45,818 nt of DNA from a virus, in the IMG/VR virus record IMGVR_UViG_3300042559_000699, positions 1-45,818 of that record, one strand, 5' to 3'. A program made the translations under genes and the position numbers. The notes under the pieces were generated by a model. It saw only the letters and a list, made by a program, of their open reading frames with translations, made no database searches and was not told where the DNA came from. Shown here piece by piece: positions 41,601 to 45,818 of the stretch (within the stretch, counting starts at the first letter, position 1; every line of letters begins with the position of its first letter).

Positions 41601-43469
41601 GAGCGCGCTGGTGGAGATCACAGCCGATGGGAAACTCTTCTCAATCCTCCTTCGTTCTTGGAATCCAGAAGGCAGACTTCTGGCTCCAAAACAAACAGAA
41701 GGTTCGTGATGGGAGAAAGCGAAGCCCACGCGGAAGGTCTAAGCCCGATCCCAAGAATGGCGATGTACAAGGACGCGCCGTCTTACATCGCGGCTATGAG
41801 AACGGCTATGGCAGAGCGTATTGCGTTTATGAAGACGCAACACGAAAAGGCCAGCAAGTTTGCCAAGCACGATATGGGGATCGATATCCCCGCCGACTCA
41901 GGTCAGGAACTCGCGCGCGACATCATCCGACAGGCCGCGATGCATACCATCGTTGAGGCTTGGTTGCGTACTCTTGAAGGAACACAGGCCCGCGATATGG
42001 CCTCAATGTCCGACAGCATCTATGTTAGGCGCGCCAGAAAGGATCTCGGAAGAGAGCCTACGGCCGCTGATCTGGCCCTTGGCAGGGCCGATCCGAGCAG
42101 ATTCACTTCGGATGGATACCCGCGCAAGAATCCTCCGTGGGGAACAGCCAATCCTCCGATCAATCCTGTCGGCGCTTCTGGATACAAGTTCTCGCTTGAA
42201 GGCCCGCGCACCTACAACGACCCGAAGGGTACGGCTTGGCACAAGGACTACAACTTCGTCACCATCGTGGAATTCGTGGCTGGTATCCTCAAGTCTCCCC
42301 AGACTCAGGTCTACCTGTCTGATCTTCCCGCGATGGAGAAGTCTCCTCTGGACGATGTGCTTCAGCACCTTGAGCAGAATGGTCAGGGCGAATCCCAGCA
42401 GTACGCCACTGAACTGAACGGACTGTGGAAGAAGTCGGTAAATGTGTTCCAGCAGTTGGTCGCCTCCGTCAGGTTGTACGCTCAGGTGTTCTCTTCGAAG
42501 GGTAACTGGAGAGAGAAGATCAAGCGCGGCGAAGCAGATCCGCGCGTTGAAGCCCTTAACCAGTACGCTGGTAAGCCTGAAAACCATAAGCGCACCCTCC
42601 TCGATGACTCGATCAAGGCCGCGTTTATGATCAGGCCGCGAAGCCTGACCACTGAGACTACCACCTACCAGAGAAGGAACCACGGAACCACGGAGACGGC
42701 CGTCTTCTCTTCGAAGGGTCTTGATGCCGTGGCCAAGGCTTTGCAGGAAGTCAGAACCAAGGCCAGCACTGTGGATGATCAGGGCGTCATCTATCCTAGC
42801 AGTGACACGATCCCTCATTACCTAGAAGCGCGTAAGCACATCAAGGACACAACTGACGCTCTGGCCAGTATGGCCGAGGATGTGAAGAAACAGGCCGCCT
42901 TAGACGCAGAGGCTAAGGTTGGCACCAAGGATACGGAGAAGAAGACACTGCAACTGTATACGCCCAAGAAGCCTGAAAACGCCGTTGTGTTCGTACCTGC
43001 CAGAAAGATGTTCTGGGCGCTTCATAGTGAAGTTGAGATCTTCCACAGGGACGGCCCTTGGGATGGATTTGGTCGTAATCTGAAAGGCAAGTTCAACGCC
43101 ACAGAAGGCAACCACGCGGTTGACTGGAATTCGATGGACACACCTGCGATCAGAGATCTTGTCGCCCTGTACAGACGGACTGTTAGCGAGAACAAGACTG
43201 GATCTATCCCGATGATTGAACTCAGCAGGAATGATATGAGTTACGGATGGCGCGGCCTAGAACACAGCGCATCGCTCATCAAGGATCCGAAAGGATACGC
43301 CGTGTATGTAAGAGATGCTAACCACCCTGAACTCCAGTGGCTCAAGGCGCTCGCGCTCCACGCTCCGAATGAGATGGTTCCGATCCAAGTTCCAAAGGCC
43401 AACGCCGCTTGGTTCAAGAAGCACTTCTCTAAGGATGCCTCGGCGCCACCCCTTAAACCTATCCAATGA
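29604..43469 (+). CDS. giant polyvalent-type virion protein with HExxH metallopeptidase, 4621 aa
   Basis: This one uninterrupted frame spans 30% of the genome. Residues 1-600 are helical, without a recognised domain. Gly-rich hydrophobic helices (about 614-650, 675-705, 750-802) may touch the membrane. The metallopeptidase core is H1005-E-V-F-H1009 with Y-A-E-E-F-G-A-Y-Y-F-E at 1103-1113 supplying a likely third ligand. A K-T-P-x-F-A-x-N-L / T-I-D-V-W module lies at 2092-2112 and L-Q-A-L-I-W-F at 2191-2197. A low-complexity linker is near 2650. A module with G-Y-I-I-A-N-G, L-D-F-S-G and D-H-R is at 3645-3692. Short motifs such as K-Y-S-P-S recur at 3388-4195. Context and architecture suggest injection with the DNA to protect it or act on the host. 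No polymerase signature is seen. Confidence 0.8.
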   Translation: MADLTFRGSGEIDAGIKPPTPEEIKKKEEAAAAEKAKAPVVLGASTLTEEETKANEAEAYRFILTGGSKPIDPTKTPDDAIIKDLVDKHYDEAYKASKARLDNLAPITGPAELSPEDKDNYARRLWQQHAEDRSTHRLLDDQQKLIMMEFALKNHSEVDRIRNTYGQHQSIMDHIQGGAWSYIKSVKVPALGGLSAGQVIGIGDTAKAKQSQFDQVYKERADGLTYFWDTLKELKENPKNYRKEVVDEIIAEVEKNPDLLTKDELVKHPKIAAKIKSLNRIEYADFMLALKHESVFGKWKTDRRRVRITDFHLGALDKIKDWDDGYYSAVSFDHENTVNSLLALSDPALGGMGALTGRDLEKFKDPETKAKNKLVYELDKEASDLDKINPASFAIRNWGRGGTVFAYGTTELESMAKGIAGVYYNASPMGVADAALSGANVLGRQIIGTPLDPTGAWGHFKTGKWGDWWRMMTGEVSLQDPKVMVASFDAAMKNQDEIEAHSNGQRSVLGSRILSAVSSYTTEEVQASMHKYGAMNAELVNVGMMRIMPSALVGRASVVGRAGMIEGRGVLGAVGQGFDTLAKNGIIRLATKDAIAGRLAQYGGYLEAAEGWTLGLPVKVVGFTLNRGGKLIVGTMGIAGNSIVKLAESISKRTGANLDPAFIKSTMKTIGITDAFLGFGYGRQIAGIFGFGKGAKEIGGILEKYGYRDSSRTGVGLVSTLEAIEADTTLTAATRSIAGVGSKFLGPLTSGFYDMAKGSWHGAGVGYGLGFLQDGMRGGIDGMWGGVGMGGAGAIHMSWAQYRSGANTHNGAVAEIRKHAKGTTNEQVVEEIIRGAEFDRDWNRVAMLVGAHRMANGINTKMIIHREGDIAHINGNILKLDQVLDADFNIGGRQYRVRELKAEVERLHRQAEAEAMNDATRDNAAETRRLAGERNAELQLEINNWLSDVRMNGTAEQRLRINTRQNAYNGVFISGGAGNGTIYINADRSGLVGGSGYATNTVAAHEVFHAIQKAIFREQAISHFANTLWGISAEGGKLVLQRGAIDANTLKDFADLYADQLHQGDPAGKQKALDEIQSAWDTINKDTATEQQVSGARDVLNHYAEEFGAYYFESYISRHKADFMFRGGNGSGLRRIMNQVENFIDFQTKLDLNGQGIALRIKDIQESRNGKDAKETIKKLSEVSRLGSRVREKMEELVVRNADGTIAKIKNEALFDALSRKLQRLGADKIALERTLKKSGVGEIFRDKDGNYLVVEAADRMMEDLMKRLSNKGANNAFDLSTVPANELPSILARAGLEHWADSNGRLKSPEVIEKERADRGKRMLEFFKSQNPVVTGIVVTTDKNGNERGTGTITNEGLKILKDSGMLLPSEVIKLAAMRDVINTVNGINPLGGGEVQFIYNGLTHEYIADDGQVDRLRKPKNIVLPTFRSVVPYRMEFVMTSKDRNGNTVAPHFEVMVTAIDMGVVLERAAAEFNNSYTLPSGEVINVADLFGGSMEVLKHHLRRYTENLSEGGLPSADLFGGGEKGAAVRDIMFRVLGAIPKGGFGPNGEALLYNNPIIRPFHAWERGPQFPFTTFRLDLMQDINVTTGNFRFNETTGYPRAAGNYQAPQFGTARVIEKDGQKLSVMEAKFEFDKVRKKDGIVTQSTARYTITSDSKKWTVAANDFDKPYVFSTLAQAKDFIHLDSQRRKLIGANQLPAHLMGGESGIVVANIEGNYLLIDTTKKNRIIAGKRFTGEVQAIIEASKLHNKLLLDNLRASKHPSLRLFEAQMANFERISANSPELLPPRLDMAKDGTPKTEAIKDKDDKEVKYTADDLEVKRGLVKIGATKRVLKFQKVSYSLMEALLGSSHYRMGDAAVDAAAEQVSQHLYDEAILAAKDPDKKKGLGWYRNMVRDGYGIFGSVYGMFAESQGATSARTPVAENFKQAEEALSMFSRGKYNDTLSRIHQQLQALHDKYGRQDPATGISEFEAEAIDLLQQKEAAKRANAANHSEYEWDDIVNFRNLKGEDAIPESVVKDFLEAYAELQNGPRKRLTAEQLSEGLNAAKSKIFRDQANLMLRENGKKYNANTVKVGQVMYNIWHELTEGPKTPNFAGNLAGTTREATIDVWAARTLHRIINQKINGRQIWRLSAGMETGVDYIWHNHGTADMPKWEGGGDFFFGQLAFEKAAAKLRELGGEFAEIQPDDLQALIWFHEKGVWEKNGWTQTIGAEMSSFEGPMGQFSGAKDPARIDDYQNIRRLLAGFAGSYDAVGVTQIRGVPMQVRGSGRRFAFPQEKIEQIGGFVADALGSALRGSNIGQTIGVTGGKSEHSLMFDVIAHRGNLTTLANAHGVLLKQANNEARLLKQYSEQLAAELDFNKRGILENKIKKKTKDFDKAKAAADRAEANLKAEQTDPTIKNQLGILAEYLITQAKNYSQKDVYVAELVGENHPNARPAGDVMFGSHLSQQDALIIAKKLSEAHPYIDGFTLIPDPRNPNAAEISRLTNEHSKLDPNSEQAKSLQKKINSLTRYIGVQAVCTPELTARNREFSKVPEVKEGKRDLLVEADAKWYMAEWQRGLKELIDSNSNINGTQLRLNPFNVSAETVPRGAFDTFNSAEIGRDVPLAARLQRYKNGLERESALSLENERTGDLFTTESTALADNRTTWSPTSTERGVGGGVTDALATDAQGQGAASPKGNLILTAEKATEWIKAKLQNPILKSEGGVVWGDKNYQMTQKRGKDGKLTNVFEVIGAFDRKPEIIVGRKQAEAHLMGRLTGEIAAKGGERIIEVNGEQFKVNEATNPVFATDSAALVNIGVYPDTSNIFKYRPDDSPTVEFHKWNSKTVEEAFPKRRPAGSAPLPYSHRMAKYIQRLNALVSRLSNSSGMASIDFQMDTYGSDTPAGVGYDWGTGHYRTFDIMIKATGIDNHPAFPTGRRSITIGHTDGQVHAVTVKDLQYFLTQTNPSPQPKDAPNRTAEDYGKIGGTVVMEGATYGTVKGLNQLLSDPVMLAEFNAKMAEDIQKNGQIYGAYGEYSYLMSWLSEKQVKLRSEYGDKFQDLDSKGQAYNPDGTEARELQEIKDKRIVITKLVDTLYGSHNFAHLAQVLDIPITIKNLYELAYEIQGAGDAVNAEAGARFKAAGLFSEGSRGLSSYIVNKTGAVFKNRRNTYGEGNTVFRMHDANSTVTRDSAAAIAINQTRVNADIQTFVDPTRNFAASNIGFDRAFNDTGTKGNGSLFSQYAEHHLPKNTNIRYQVDSAGNISVEASNKDTGNSVFSFNISKKNERGEVTISGASVSETPESIAKKRESKWYKEETDSEGVLRFYKSGRKIIIDELAGHPDLKTAVLRETIERLRHTGTKSVFYDGFDSVNIEGFVRDSFGKDPELSQQGWEADESGWNIDKGTKYSPSFVPFERLFDEQGLKSGDQFWSKTAARELAGRYSLDFEQVKDAELREGMTDAPMGANKMNTKDFPMTFITINDSGYRGESAAEFYLMMNREAPEGRPTETSQMAILQMRRKADHITIEPIMGALAEIVERLKMAGVTQLWIPKDGYTAADYRKLTDEVVDVYTKMYEGQYDVEGADRDFVTNVDEHDGLKIVFAGSKHDKPSPLTTKNGPVDVWRIDRKHRYSASNAPDGSFAERMIQTNIEKFGLTRDPYEGGYIIANGSMLDFSGRRDASGFKREGDYFVPSGRKGRDDFVGQRYTDHREVDLPDGAAAPHQDRFSASRYNMVRAMQAAGAIRLSHTVDHTLLDIGLKPTSSQLSVIKDLVRDSNESREITVDLRDTTRPDENGWEREAGLRYPAGTDPMRIIRDINRFYNGQDVKTDFSPSNLGANESMAGAQAKYKDNPYMVTSVYYSNWKKGALKQGESADWWSFWEQNGGTLDELVFVWQMAHDPKTDTSSISMMDLKNMIIRQKNAGNLRYDKMSLKEQNAMDLLLFMDAFSGTTYEKGENPLARQLLDSQVKLDVRNERSSAEANDESHLMSQGGKWFSTTPDFGTMIEEWNHMLYGSMMERAGGDHSRWETLLNPPSFLESRRQTSGSKTNRRFVMGESEAHAEGLSPIPRMAMYKDAPSYIAAMRTAMAERIAFMKTQHEKASKFAKHDMGIDIPADSGQELARDIIRQAAMHTIVEAWLRTLEGTQARDMASMSDSIYVRRARKDLGREPTAADLALGRADPSRFTSDGYPRKNPPWGTANPPINPVGASGYKFSLEGPRTYNDPKGTAWHKDYNFVTIVEFVAGILKSPQTQVYLSDLPAMEKSPLDDVLQHLEQNGQGESQQYATELNGLWKKSVNVFQQLVASVRLYAQVFSSKGNWREKIKRGEADPRVEALNQYAGKPENHKRTLLDDSIKAAFMIRPRSLTTETTTYQRRNHGTTETAVFSSKGLDAVAKALQEVRTKASTVDDQGVIYPSSDTIPHYLEARKHIKDTTDALASMAEDVKKQAALDAEAKVGTKDTEKKTLQLYTPKKPENAVVFVPARKMFWALHSEVEIFHRDGPWDGFGRNLKGKFNATEGNHAVDWNSMDTPAIRDLVALYRRTVSENKTGSIPMIELSRNDMSYGWRGLEHSASLIKDPKGYAVYVRDANHPELQWLKALALHAPNEMVPIQVPKANAAWFKKHFSKDASAPPLKPIQ

Positions 43470-43807
43470 GTACGAACCCTGATTTCGGCGCGGCCGCCGA
43501 GGACTTCAAAAGAGGCGGCTGGGTCGTCTCGTTGCTAGGAGGGGCTGGGATGTTGGCGCGTATGCTGATCACTGATCAGTCGTCTCCGCTCATCATCTGG
43601 ATCAGAAAGACCATAGCCGCTGGCATCATTGGCGTGATCGTCTACTTTGCTTTGCACAGCGTAGACATCTCAGGTCTGTACAAGGCGCTGATACTGGCGT
43701 TCTCTGGTATGGCCTCACCTGAGGTGGTTGAACTAGTTGTATCAAAAGTGAACAATGCGAAAAACCAAAAGCCAGAAAAGCCAAAGCCCAAGCGCAAGCG
43801 CCGCTGA
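43466..43807 (+). CDS. holin-like membrane protein, 113 aa
   Basis: Three hydrophobic segments (about 18-35, 48-63 and 71-93) and a strongly basic C-terminal tail (K-P-K-P-K-R-K-R-R) fit a three-span holin. The opening G-G-W-V-V-S-L-L-G-G-A-G-M-L resembles phage holins of the lambda-like or LydA-like sort. Holins make holes in the inner membrane at a set time and release the endolysin. It overlaps the giant gene by 4 bases and the next gene by 53 bases. It is the best holin candidate in the window. Confidence 0.7.
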   Translation: MSTNPDFGAAAEDFKRGGWVVSLLGGAGMLARMLITDQSSPLIIWIRKTIAAGIIGVIVYFALHSVDISGLYKALILAFSGMASPEVVELVVSKVNNAKNQKPEKPKPKRKRR

Positions 43808-44093
43808 GACTATCATCGCTATTCAAAGCGGTTTCTTGCTCGCCATCGGTATCGCTGGCTTGATGAGCGCCACGACCATCGTGGCTGGATTCAAGGCGAT
43901 CACCAACGCCAATTCCGCAGTGGCCCTGATCACCGACAAGGCCGTCATCACTGATGTGGGGGACAGCATCCCGATTGAGCGCGTGGAAGGGATCATCAAC
44001 AACTTTCAAATCGTATGCGTCATCACACTAGCAATCGGAGGAATCGTGGCTCTGGCATCTGGAGTACGCTTGTTTCTGAAACTCAAAAAATGA
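43755..44093 (+). CDS. two-span membrane protein of lysis cassette, 112 aa
   Basis: The N-terminus is Lys/Ser/Gln-rich and cytoplasmic in the likely topology. One membrane segment lies at 19-46 (I-I-A-I-Q-S-G-F-L-L-A-I-G-I-A-G) and another at 84-106 (F-Q-I-V-C-V-I-T-L-A-I-G-G-I-V-A). It begins inside the 3' end of the holin-like gene in another frame. Possible roles are antiholin or accessory holin. No family is recognised. Confidence 0.6.
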   Translation: MRKTKSQKSQSPSASAAETIIAIQSGFLLAIGIAGLMSATTIVAGFKAITNANSAVALITDKAVITDVGDSIPIERVEGIINNFQIVCVITLAIGGIVALASGVRLFLKLKK

Positions 44094-44097
44094 TCAA

Positions 44098-44838
44098 ATG
44101 GACTTTCGAAAGATTCCGATCCTTCTTGTCGCGCTGGCTCTGATCGCCTGTACGCCCAAGAAGCCTGAAGAGCCAGCAGTGGCTCAGGCTCCTATCGCCG
44201 CATCAGATACCTTTGCCGACAAACAGGACAAGGCCATCGAGCGCGCGGCTGGTTATGTGAAGGTGGCCAAGGATGTGAACGCGAGCGCCGAGCAGACTAA
44301 GCCCACCAAGACTGTAGGCGTACTGCTGGAGGCCGCTGAATCCTACTTGGACAAGCCGAACCAGAAGAACATCGATCACGCCCTTGCGCTGGCTGGAGAC
44401 CACAGCAAACTGGCCAAGGTCAAAGAAGACGCGGACAAGACGATCAAGGAGATCAACGCGGCTTGGGAGGCAGTGGTCAAGGACGCCGAGCGCCGCCGCG
44501 TGGTGGCCGAGCAGAATCTGGCCAAGAAGCATATGGAACTGGAAGCGGCCAATAAGGAGAAGCAGGACACCTACCTGCTGGCCCTAGGCGCTGGCCTGAT
44601 CGCCATCGGCGCCTTCGCCCTGCTCTTCGGCCACTGGGTAGGCATAGGCAAGGTGGGGGCGGTAAGCCTGATGGCCTCTGGCGCTGGCGTGGCGGCCCTT
44701 CCTAGGCTGTTTGACCACCCAGCCTTTATCTGGGTATCCCTTGGACTGATCGGGGTGGCTGGGATCCAAGCCCTGTTTGCCCTGTACCGCCGATTGTTCA
44801 CCAAGGTTGACAAACCTGACCCCGACCCTACGCTCTGA
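44098..44838 (+). CDS. membrane-anchored lipoprotein of lysis cassette, 246 aa
   Basis: The N-terminus is a lipoprotein signal with lipobox L-I-A-C at 15-18, so Cys18 would be lipidated. A charged helical periplasmic part with coiled coil follows (about 105-158, K-T-I-K-E-I-N-A-A-W-E-A). Then come three hydrophobic segments (159-181, 183-203, 210-230) and a short D/P-rich tail. Lipoprotein plus periplasmic coiled coil plus inner-membrane segments recalls a unimolecular spanin that links both membranes, though three spans are more than usual. It is the last late gene before the terminator. Confidence 0.6.
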   Translation: MDFRKIPILLVALALIACTPKKPEEPAVAQAPIAASDTFADKQDKAIERAAGYVKVAKDVNASAEQTKPTKTVGVLLEAAESYLDKPNQKNIDHALALAGDHSKLAKVKEDADKTIKEINAAWEAVVKDAERRRVVAEQNLAKKHMELEAANKEKQDTYLLALGAGLIAIGAFALLFGHWVGIGKVGAVSLMASGAGVAALPRLFDHPAFIWVSLGLIGVAGIQALFALYRRLFTKVDKPDPDPTL

Positions 44839-44888
44839 GGTCTAGCGGATTGTCGTCTGCTGGGTGAAGCAAAAGGCCGACAAGCCTT

Positions 44889-44927
44889 CTCCCCCTGCCG
44901 TAAGAAAGCAGGTGGGAGTTTTGCTTT
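44889..44927 (+). terminator. late-operon intrinsic terminator
   Basis: CTCCCCCTGC (44889-44898) pairs with GCAGG-T-GGGAG (44908-44918) with one bulged T, and TTTTGCTTT follows. It ends the 12018-44838 transcription unit. Confidence 0.9.
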
Positions 44928-44951
44928 AATAAGGGCTAACGCTATTAAAGC
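44923..44951. terminator. second inverted repeat, likely leftward terminator
   Basis: GCTTTAATA (44923-44931) and TATTAAAGC (44943-44951) are perfect 9-base arms around 11 bases. It lies 5 bases after the 3' end of the leftward tRNA genes and overlaps the tail of the rightward terminator, so it may stop leftward transcription. Confidence 0.6.
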
Positions 44952-44955
44952 GAAG

Positions 44956-45030
44956 TGGTGCGGGTGCTGGGAATCGAACCCAGATCAGCCGCTTAGAAGG
45001 CGGCGGTTCTGTCCATTGAACTACACCCAC
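44956..45030 (-). tRNA. tRNA-Arg (anticodon UCU)
   Basis: This is a complete 75-base cloverleaf with encoded CCA. The acceptor stem GTGGGTG/CACCCGC has one G-U pair. The anticodon stem GCCGC/GCGGC holds loop CTTCTAA, giving UCU. The T arm is CTGGG-TTCGAAT-CCCAG. It reads AGA and AGG, which dominate arginine codons in the giant late gene but are nearly absent from early genes. Its first base directly follows the CCA of the tRNA-Thr gene. Confidence 0.95.
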
Positions 45031-45105
45031 TGGAGCCTCAGGCAGGGATCGAACCTGCGACACCCTGTTTACAAAACAGGAGTTCTGCCGCTGAACTACT
45101 GAGGC
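45031..45105 (-). tRNA. tRNA-Thr (anticodon UGU)
   Basis: This is a complete 75-base cloverleaf with encoded CCA. The acceptor GCCTCAG/CTGAGGC is a perfect seven pairs. The anticodon stem CCTGT/ACAGG holds loop TTTGTAA, giving UGU (threonine). The T arm is GCAGG-TTCGATC-CCTGC. Its first 10 bases overlap the end of the upstream gene, whose TAG stop is bases 8-10 of the tRNA. It must be cut from the shared transcript. Confidence 0.95.
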
Positions 45106-45557
45106 GGCAATTCTGGGGGAAGGTCGATGACCTGCCCGCGTAGCATCTTGTCCAGATCATCGTGGCTGATCTTCAGCCTGTGTTCCGTGACAGTGGTCGG
45201 CTGATCGTTCAGGGAGAGCGCTTTGTCTGTGATGATCGCGATGGCCAATGGTAGTTGCGATGGAGACAAGTTATCGACCTCAACCAGCAAGCGCTCTCCC
45301 ATCCGAGCGGCGGCCGCCATCAGGTTGGCGCCGTGGGCTTTCTTCCAAGCGTTGGTATCAACGCCCTTCGTAAGATCGTTCCTGATCGCGGAGACAGTAT
45401 GCTCGGACGATCCGACAGCCTTGGCCGTGGCCACGATGCCTTCGCCAGCCTCAAGGCGCTTCTCGATCTCTTCGCGCTTCTCCTTGGGGATCTTGGTTCC
45501 CTTGTGCCGCGACTTGATGTCGGTGCGGATCCGCTCTGGCTTAGGCTCGTATTCCAT
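45096..45557 (-). CDS. HTH protein, small-terminase-like (putative), 153 aa
   Basis: The N-terminal half contains a helix-turn-helix (I-V-A-T-A-K-A-V-G-S-S-E-H-T-V-S-A-I). The helical C-terminal half (L-P-L-A-I-A-I-I-T-D-K-A-L-S-L) has a pattern I associate with small phage terminase-type or other DNA-binding proteins. The start at 45557 avoids overlap with the divergent RusA gene; a longer frame to 45650 exists but would overlap its start region. The stop codon lies within tRNA-Thr. Small terminase is one possibility, since no clear one exists near the large subunit; a regulator is another. Confidence 0.6.
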   Translation of the reverse strand: MEYEPKPERIRTDIKSRHKGTKIPKEKREEIEKRLEAGEGIVATAKAVGSSEHTVSAIRNDLTKGVDTNAWKKAHGANLMAAAARMGERLLVEVDNLSPSQLPLAIAIITDKALSLNDQPTTVTEHRLKISHDDLDKMLRGQVIDLPPELPPQ

Positions 45558-45563
45558 TCCGTA

Positions 45564-45594
45564 ACTTTGCTCGACTTGTACGAACTGGTCAACT
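45564..45594. promoter_or_regulatory. divergent promoter region between HTH and RusA genes
   Basis: Rightward: TTGCTC (45567-45572), 16 bases, TCAACT (45589-45594) before the ATG at 45606. Leftward: TTGACC (45592-45587), 17 bases, CAAAGT (45569-45564) before the ATG at 45557. Both are imperfect and neither has the TCACCC motif. The two would overlap and could compete. Confidence 0.35.
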
Positions 45595-45605
45595 ACTGAC
45601 GGCGT

Positions 45606-45818
45606 ATGAAAACCCTTCACTTCGACATCGCCCCGCCTGAGACCACCCACCAGTCGGCCCTTAGGATCCTGAAGACCAAGGACGGCCGCCAGTTCGTAGG
45701 CAAGATGAAGAAGAGCGATGCCAAGAAGTGGGAGACCGCCTTCCTTACCCTTCTGGCCGTCAACAAACCCAAGGCGCCTTACTTCTCTGGTAAGCCGCTA
45801 CGGATCATTGTGGCCCTG
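45606..45818 (+). CDS. rusA: RusA-family Holliday junction resolvase, 5' part
   Basis: These are the first 71 codons of the resolvase whose remainder is at the window start. The true ATG is 45606; the ATG at window position 14 is internal (Met34). The N-terminal residues (H-F-D-I-A-P-P, then S-A-L-R-I-L-K-T-K-D-G-R-Q-F-V-G) form the usual RusA beginning. The gene is divergent from the HTH gene with a 48-base gap. Joining both parts gives 153 aa. Confidence 0.9.
   Translation, partial: MKTLHFDIAPPETTHQSALRILKTKDGRQFVGKMKKSDAKKWETAFLTLLAVNKPKAPYFSGKPLRIIVAL
45692..45818. repeat. terminal direct overlap, right copy
   Basis: Identical to bases 1-127; see the left copy. It is redundant sequence in a circular genome. 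Confidence 0.95.

Noticed and set aside
30000-43000. Many long minus-strand reading frames opposite the giant gene
   Set aside because: They mirror the strong codon bias of the plus-strand gene, have no promoters or ribosome sites and no sensible protein features.
29604-43469. Giant protein as an N4-type virion RNA polymerase
   Set aside because: I see no T7-like polymerase motifs, and the HExxH and linker motifs point to a polyvalent protein. Not excluded for unrecognised slices.
44807-44834. TTGACA-N16-TACGCT as a rightward promoter
   Set aside because: Only a terminator lies downstream and it is inside a coding sequence; probably chance.
1-45818. CRISPR array, insertion sequence or integrase/attachment site
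   Set aside because: No spaced direct repeats, transposase or recombinase motifs were seen on either strand.

Overview
The window is one complete, circularly closed phage genome. Its first 127 bases (1-127) are repeated exactly as its last 127 (45692-45818), which gives about 45,691 unique bases. The split gene at the junction (a RusA-type resolvase, 45606 through to 376) becomes whole when the ends are joined. The virion genes (large terminase, an 813-aa portal, a scaffold-like protein, an SU10/HK97-type capsid protein, short connector and tail proteins, internal virion proteins, and no tape measure or sheath) point to a short-tailed, podovirus-like phage of a bacterium. The host cannot be named from the sequence. 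A lipoprotein and a signal-peptide lysozyme-like protein suggest an envelope with more than a bare membrane. I see no DNA polymerase, primase, replicative helicase, RNA polymerase or integrase.

Layout. (1) 349-3015, minus strand: replication and recombination operon with a small histone-fold-like protein, a RecE-like PD-(D/E)XK exonuclease, a small winged-helix protein, a replication-initiator-like protein and a DnaC-type helicase loader. (2) 3132-11392, plus strand: early block with a lysozyme-like protein, a PD-(D/E)XK-like protein, a SWIM zinc-finger protein, a Rad52-type annealing protein with an SSB-like tail, a ribbon-helix-helix protein and several larger proteins of unknown function. 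Four of these larger proteins have their own promoter. (3) 11393-12017: a 625-base non-coding, C-rich control region, possibly the origin. (4) 12018-44838, plus strand: DNA packaging, head, tail and internal virion genes. These end in a single 13.9-kb gene (29604-43469, 4621 aa), about 30% of the genome, followed by a holin/lipoprotein lysis cassette and a strong terminator. (5) 44956-45557, minus strand: a DNA-binding protein whose stop codon lies inside the first of two abutting tRNA genes (Thr-UGU, then Arg-UCU).

Regulation is unusually legible. Six early promoters, and a weaker seventh, share one module: a TTGAC(A/T) -35 box, a 16-17 bp spacer, a TCCACT-like -10 box, 7-8 bases, then TCACCC(A/G) at the expected transcription start. 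The start codon often follows within a few bases and without a Shine-Dalgarno sequence. Late genes use overlapping start/stop codons (ATGA, GTGA, possibly CTGA), and some have clear Shine-Dalgarno sites (12018, 12943).

How the parts fit. The initiator and helicase loader probably recruit the host replisome. The exonuclease, Rad52-like annealing protein and RusA resolvase form a recombination set. The giant protein resembles the polyvalent proteins carried in virions and injected with DNA: it has an HExxH metallopeptidase core, several recognisable phage-type modules and repeated short linker motifs. The phage tRNA-Arg(UCU) fits a sharp change in arginine codon use, from CGC in the early block to AGA/AGG in the giant gene.
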